From NCBI RefSeq assembly GCF_035497915.1, contig NZ_DATJCS010000014.1, forward strand, positions 51,802 to 115,801: a DNA stretch of 64,000 nucleotides, read 5' to 3'. The position numbers and the translations under genes are program-made. This DNA is from Serpens sp035497915 (GTDB taxonomy: Bacteria > Pseudomonadota > Gammaproteobacteria > Pseudomonadales > Pseudomonadaceae). The notes beneath the pieces are model-generated. The model was given only the letters and a program-made list of their open reading frames with translations, was not told where the DNA came from and made no database searches. Positions within the stretch are counted from its first letter, which is position 1. Each line of letters begins with the position of its first letter. This document shows positions 60,396 to 64,000 of the stretch, in pieces.

Positions 60396-61001
60396 TCAAA
60401 GATCGGAAAAGTCGTGGTCGCGCCACAGGCTCGAAGCGAAGCCGGCGAAGGCGAACAGGGCCGGCAGTTGTTGGGAAAACCCCTGATAGCTGTGGTCGCC
60501 GCCGGGCTGGATGCGCAGCGCGCAGGCCCGGTACCAGGCCTGGGCCTGGCGGTAGTCGAGGGTCTCGTCGCCGGTCTGCAGCCACACCTGGAAACGTTGC
60601 GGGTCCTGCGGCGGGGCGACCTCCAGTTCGGCCAGCGCCTGGATGTGCTCGTGGGTCAGCTGCCAGGTTTCGCCGCTGTACAGGTTCTGCTGCGCGCCCA
60701 GGTAGCCGTCGAAGCGCGTGTGGGGCAACACGGCGGGGTTGATCAGCAGGGCCTTCAGCCCGTGGCGCTCGGCCAGGTGCGTGGCGTAGTAGCCGCCCAG
60801 CGAGCTGCCGATCAGCAGCGGCGCGCCCAGTTCGGCGATGGCCTGTTCGCACTGTGCGATGGCCAGGCGCGGGTGGTGATGCAGGGCTGGAACCCGCAAC
60901 TGCTCGGCGATGCCCAGCCGCTCGCAGGCGCGCACCAACTGGCGGGCCTTCTTCGAGGACGGCGAGCTGTTGAAGCCATGCAGATAGAGGAGGCTGGGCA
61001 T
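60396..61001 (-). CDS. yqiA: YqiA-family esterase
   Basis: The 201-residue protein is a small alpha/beta hydrolase (MPSLLYLHGFNSSPSS, nucleophile Ser67 in GSSLGG, His in GGDHSYQGF). YqiA from E. coli has esterase activity on short acyl chains; the natural substrate is unknown. The place just before parE is conserved with E. coli. Confidence 0.92.
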   Translation of the reverse strand: MPSLLYLHGFNSSPSSKKARQLVRACERLGIAEQLRVPALHHHPRLAIAQCEQAIAELGAPLLIGSSLGGYYATHLAERHGLKALLINPAVLPHTRFDGYLGAQQNLYSGETWQLTHEHIQALAELEVAPPQDPQRFQVWLQTGDETLDYRQAQAWYRACALRIQPGGDHSYQGFSQQLPALFAFAGFASSLWRDHDFSDL

Positions 61002-61106
61002 GCGCGCGGTCGATAACGGATGTCTGGTGGGTGGGCAAGGCTAAAGCGCACTGGCACGCGCTGCAAGCCGGGCTCGGTGCTGCCTGTATCGGCCGGACCG
61101 TGACGC

Positions 61107-61922
61107 TCAATAGCCCCGCACGTTGTAATCGATATCGAAGGCGATATCGGCCACCCGAGAGACGCCGGTTTCCAGGCCGCCGTCCGGGTGCAGGCGCAAC
61201 CAGCGATAGCCCGGCGCCTGGTCGCCGACCTTGAAGTGTTCGCTGCCCGGCGCGAACTGCACGCAGGTGGAGGGCGAGCCCAGCAAACGCACGCCGTTGC
61301 GCATGCGGTCGAATTCCTGATGGACGTGTCCCCAGAGCAGGGCGCGCACCTGCGGCCGGCTGTCGAGCACGGCGAACAGCGCCTCGGCATTGTCCAGGCC
61401 GATACGATCCATCCAGGCGCAACCGATCGGCACCGGGTGGTGATGCAGGCAGATCAGCGCCGGGCGTTCGGGTTGTTCATCCAGTGCGCGGGCCAGCAGA
61501 TGCAGCTGGTCATCCAGCAGATGGCCATGCACGGCATCGGGCACGGCGGTATCCAGCAGCACGATGCGCCAGGCACCGCAGTCCGCCACCGGGTCGAGCA
61601 GCGCACCGCCCCGGGCCAGCTCGCGCAGCGGATCGTGCAGGTCATGATTGCCCGGGAAGGCGCGCAGCGGCGCGGGAATCCGCGCGGTCATGCCCAGGAA
61701 GGTCAGGTAGGAGGCGCGCGAGCCGTCCTGGGACAGGTCGCCAGTGGCCAGCAGCAGGTCGATGTGGGGCTGCTCGGCCAGCACCCGGTCGATGACCAGG
61801 GTCAGGCTGTCGGCGGTGTTCATGCCCAGCAGGCGCCCGCCGGGATCGGCGAACAGATGGCTGTCGGTCAGTTGAACCAGCACTACCGGGGTGTCCGATG
61901 TGGAATCAGTCAGGCTCGGCAA
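61107..61922 (-). CDS. cpdA: 3',5'-cyclic-AMP phosphodiesterase
   Basis: The 271-residue protein is a class III metallophosphodiesterase with the metal motifs D-x-H (LTDSHLF), GD (ATGDLSQDGS), GNHD and GHVHQEF. It hydrolyses cAMP, and so controls Vfr activity in Pseudomonas. The start is a TTG at 61922; the Shine-Dalgarno is weak, and a GTG 13 codons downstream is also possible. It is 105 bp upstream of yqiA. Confidence 0.92.
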   Translation of the reverse strand: MPSLTDSTSDTPVVLVQLTDSHLFADPGGRLLGMNTADSLTLVIDRVLAEQPHIDLLLATGDLSQDGSRASYLTFLGMTARIPAPLRAFPGNHDLHDPLRELARGGALLDPVADCGAWRIVLLDTAVPDAVHGHLLDDQLHLLARALDEQPERPALICLHHHPVPIGCAWMDRIGLDNAEALFAVLDSRPQVRALLWGHVHQEFDRMRNGVRLLGSPSTCVQFAPGSEHFKVGDQAPGYRWLRLHPDGGLETGVSRVADIAFDIDYNVRGY

Positions 61923-62024
61923 AGGCGTGCGCTCTCGTGCAAGGGAATCGGGATTATCGAGATGCGCACGGGTACCGGCAAACCCGAAAATCGGAAGTGG
62001 TTCACACCATGGGTGGCGAAATCG

Positions 62025-62474
62025 TTACAGAACCGGCTCCAGTTCATGGCCGAGGGCCTGGCAGTGACTCAGCCATTCCCCGAGGAACAGGTTGAGCTGG
62101 GTCTTTTCGTCCGGCTGGTGCATCGCCTCGTTGGGATAGGGATAGCGGCCCAGGAAGCGGCGCGACTCGGCCGCGCCGACGACCTCGGCCATGCGCGCGT
62201 CGTGGTACACGCGCACTTCCAGCTGCGGTGCCGGCAGCCAGGGCAGGCCGTTTTCCTGGCGTACGCGCAGGCTGGTGGTGTAGGGGCAGTTCTCCAGCAC
62301 ATCCACCGCCAGTACGCCGAGCAGGTGTTCGCCCTGGCTCAGCGCCACGCGGCGCGCACGCGGGCTGCCGGCGCGCATGTCCGGCAGCAGCTTCATCAGT
62401 CGCTGGTAATTGGCTTCGCAGCTGGCCTGCAATTCGCACAGGTCGACCCGATAACGTTCGCGTCCGGTCACCAT
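62025..62474 (-). CDS. DUF1249 protein (YqiB-like)
   Basis: The 149-residue protein is a DUF1249 member (LCELQASCEANYQRLMKLLPD, YPYPNEAMHQPDEKTQLNLFLGEWL), as is E. coli YqiB between nudF and cpdA. Its role is unknown. The ATG shares one base with the nudF stop (TGATG), a coupled arrangement; a TTG at 62477 is also in frame. The product is a small soluble protein. Confidence 0.87.
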   Translation of the reverse strand: MVTGRERYRVDLCELQASCEANYQRLMKLLPDMRAGSPRARRVALSQGEHLLGVLAVDVLENCPYTTSLRVRQENGLPWLPAPQLEVRVYHDARMAEVVGAAESRRFLGRYPYPNEAMHQPDEKTQLNLFLGEWLSHCQALGHELEPVL

Positions 62475-63091
62475 CAACTCCAGGCGCCCCGCACTTCGTC
62501 ACGATTGAGCGCCAGCCACTGCAGGGCGATCAGGCTGGCGGCGTTGTCCATCAGGCCGTCCTTGAGGGCCTGCAGGGCGTGCGCGTAGGACAGCACATGC
62601 ACGCGGATATCCTCGCCTTCCTCGGCCAGGCCATGCACGCCGCCGGCGGCGCTGCTGTCGCAGCGGCCCAGGTACAGGTGCACGCGCTCGTCGGAACCGC
62701 CGGGCGAGGGGAAGTACTCGGTGATCGGCCAGAGGCGGTCCAGGGTCAGGTCGGCTTCCTCGATGGCTTCGCGACGCGCCACCTCCTCGGGCTGCTCGCC
62801 TTCCTCGATGAGACCGGCCACCAGTTCCAGCAGCCAGGGGCTGGTCTTCTTGTCCAGCGCGCCGACGCGGAACTGTTCGATCAGCACCACCTCGTCGCGC
62901 ACCGGGTCGTAGGGCAGCACGCACACGGCGTCGTGGCGCACGAACAGCTCACGGCTGATCAGCGGGCCCATCGCACCGGAGAACTGGCGATGGCGCAGCT
63001 GCAGGCGGTCGAGACGGTAGAAGCCGCGGAAGCAGTGTTCGCGGCGCACGACTTCGACCGCGTCGGCATCGGCCTTGAAGAAATCGGACAT
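62474..63091 (-). CDS. nudF: ADP-ribose pyrophosphatase
   Basis: The 205-residue protein has a Nudix box (GLIEEGEQPEEVARREAIEEADL) in which the final Gly is replaced by Asp but the metal-binding REUxEE core is intact. It hydrolyses ADP-ribose and related compounds to AMP and ribose 5-phosphate. It heads the group nudF-DUF1249-cpdA-yqiA-parE, which is conserved in order with E. coli. Confidence 0.92.
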   Translation of the reverse strand: MSDFFKADADAVEVVRREHCFRGFYRLDRLQLRHRQFSGAMGPLISRELFVRHDAVCVLPYDPVRDEVVLIEQFRVGALDKKTSPWLLELVAGLIEEGEQPEEVARREAIEEADLTLDRLWPITEYFPSPGGSDERVHLYLGRCDSSAAGGVHGLAEEGEDIRVHVLSYAHALQALKDGLMDNAASLIALQWLALNRDEVRGAWS

Positions 63092-63223
63092 GGGGGTACA
63101 TCCAGATAAAGGGAAACGCTGACGATCATCCTAGCGTGCCACGGGGCGCGCCGCAGCCACTTTGCCGATGAGCGTTGGCGTGCCAAGCTGAAGCCTCCTC
63201 AGCGCCGGTCAAGGGATCTGCCC

Positions 63224-63940
63224 ATGTTCAAGCGTCTTCTGCCCGCCAGTTTCACCCTCTTGAGTGCCTGCCAGCTGCTGCCGTTCGGCGATCAGGCGTC
63301 CTATGAACGACAGGCCTGGGAACAACGCCCGGCCGGCTGCCAGGGAGAGGCCTGCCCGCTGGTCAATATCGACACCCTGCATTTCCCCGACGAGCCGGTG
63401 CTGAACCGGCTGATCGAGCGGCGCCTGCTGGAAATGACCCGGCTGCATGCCGGCGATCCCTTGCCGGCCTCGCTGCGCGCGTACCAGCACAGCTACCTGC
63501 GCAGCGCCGAGCCCGAGCAGACCAGCTACCTGCAGGCGCAGGTGCGCGAGCAGCATGGCGGGCTGATCATCATCGAACTGTCCAGTTACCAGTACACCGG
63601 CGGTGCCCACGGCCTGCCCGGGCGCGGCTTCATCATCTACGAGCGGCGCGGCGACCGTGAGCTGCAGCTGGCGGACCTGCTGCTGCCCGGCCAGGAGGCG
63701 GCGTTCTGGAAGCTCGCCGCCGAGGCACACCAGCGCTGGCTGGTGGAAAAGGGCCATGCCCAGGACAAGGAATTCGTCGCCTTCTGGCAGTTCCAGCCGA
63801 CCCGCAACATCGCCCTGCTCAGTGACCGGGTGCTGCTCAAGTACGACGTGTACAGCCTCGCGCCCTATGCCAGTGGCCATCCGGAGCTGAACATTCCCAA
63901 GGAGAAGCTGCGCGGCGTTCTGAAACCGCAGTATCTGTAG
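63224..63940 (+). CDS. DUF3298/RsiV-like lipoprotein
   Basis: The 238-residue protein has a lipoprotein signal with lipobox cysteine Cys16 (TLLSACQ) and a DUF3298 domain (SSYQYTGGAHGLPGRGFIIYE, LADLLLPGQEA). Relatives include RsiV and lysozyme-binding proteins, but this one lacks the transmembrane anti-sigma part, so it is probably an outer-membrane lipoprotein of unknown role. AAGGGA lies eight bases before the ATG. It is divergent from nudF with 132 bp between. Confidence 0.8.
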   Translation: MFKRLLPASFTLLSACQLLPFGDQASYERQAWEQRPAGCQGEACPLVNIDTLHFPDEPVLNRLIERRLLEMTRLHAGDPLPASLRAYQHSYLRSAEPEQTSYLQAQVREQHGGLIIIELSSYQYTGGAHGLPGRGFIIYERRGDRELQLADLLLPGQEAAFWKLAAEAHQRWLVEKGHAQDKEFVAFWQFQPTRNIALLSDRVLLKYDVYSLAPYASGHPELNIPKEKLRGVLKPQYL

Positions 63941-63973
63941 GGCGATCAGCGTCGGCTGGCTTTTGGCATATAC

Positions 63974-63995
63974 GTAGGAGCGGCTTCAGCCGCGA
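63974..63995. repeat. REP element at the window end
   Basis: CGTAGGAGCGGCTTCAGCCGCG is a copy of the same REP family seen elsewhere in the window, 33 nt past the lipoprotein gene stop. A partner copy, if any, would lie beyond the window. Confidence 0.8.
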
Positions 63996-64000
63996 TGGGG

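Noticed and set aside
58830..61016. A 728-codon plus-strand frame opposite parE and yqiA
   Set aside because: It is the antisense of two firmly identified genes and has no recognisable motif.
1..64000. A search for tRNA genes, CRISPR arrays, insertion sequences, prophage or defence systems
   Set aside because: No tRNA-like cloverleaf, regular spaced repeats, transposase, integrase or defence gene was recognised on either strand.

Overview
This window is chromosomal DNA of a Pseudomonas species (Gammaproteobacteria). Evidence: high GC with strong codon bias; the gene blocks aceF-aceE / glnE-ilvE-waaF-waaC, msbA-hldE and nudF-DUF1249-cpdA-yqiA-parE-parC typical of the genus; and intergenic REP elements of the GTGGGAGCGG-cttgt-CCGCGA type. 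I recognise 48 protein genes. I see no tRNA or rRNA gene, CRISPR array, insertion sequence or prophage.

Layout. 1-9 kb: a tandem universal stress protein, an MFS-acyltransferase fusion, thioredoxin 2, MetY and a TSUP anion exporter (all minus), then a YdgA-like protein (plus). 7.7-14.2 kb: a minus-strand run nhaP2-mscK-selO (K+/H+ antiporter, mechanosensitive channel, AMPylase). 14.4-17.6 kb: an MFS transporter/nitronate monooxygenase pair divergent from a LysR regulator. 17.8-22.3 kb: a chemoreceptor, rlmJ, an HDOD protein and msrA. 22.4-27.9 kb: waaA (Kdo transferase) divergent from a GH99-like/WbsX protein, then a coupled trio (FAD oxidoreductase, aldo/keto reductase, Nudix-like protein). 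28-34.3 kb: a PAS-GGDEF(degenerate)-EAL protein and pyruvate dehydrogenase aceF/aceE. 34.7-38.6 kb: glnE and ilvE. 38.8-51 kb: the LPS inner/outer core locus. 51.2-53.7 kb: a pair of acyl-CoA dehydrogenases, one lacking the catalytic Glu. 53.9-63.9 kb: a PqiC-like lipoprotein, the topoisomerase IV cluster (parC-retropepsin-phytase-like-parE), yqiA, cpdA, DUF1249, nudF and a DUF3298 lipoprotein.

The most unusual part is the LPS core locus. waaF-waaC is followed by a hairpin and a 297-bp gap where waaG is usually found. Then come waaP, an unfamiliar kinase-fold gene, a WaaB-like galactosyltransferase, and a low-GC block (about 44.08-46.62 kb) with a GT2 and a second WaaB-like GT4 enzyme, followed by msbA, a small sugar kinase-fold protein and hldE. 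No waaG or waaL is present here, so the outer core is probably assembled differently from P. aeruginosa and the low-GC genes were probably acquired by transfer.

Other points: two palindromes resembling HexR operators upstream of aceE; translationally coupled (ATGA/GTGA/TTGA) gene pairs in several operons; several TTG starts; and many REP/hairpin repeats that separate transcription units.
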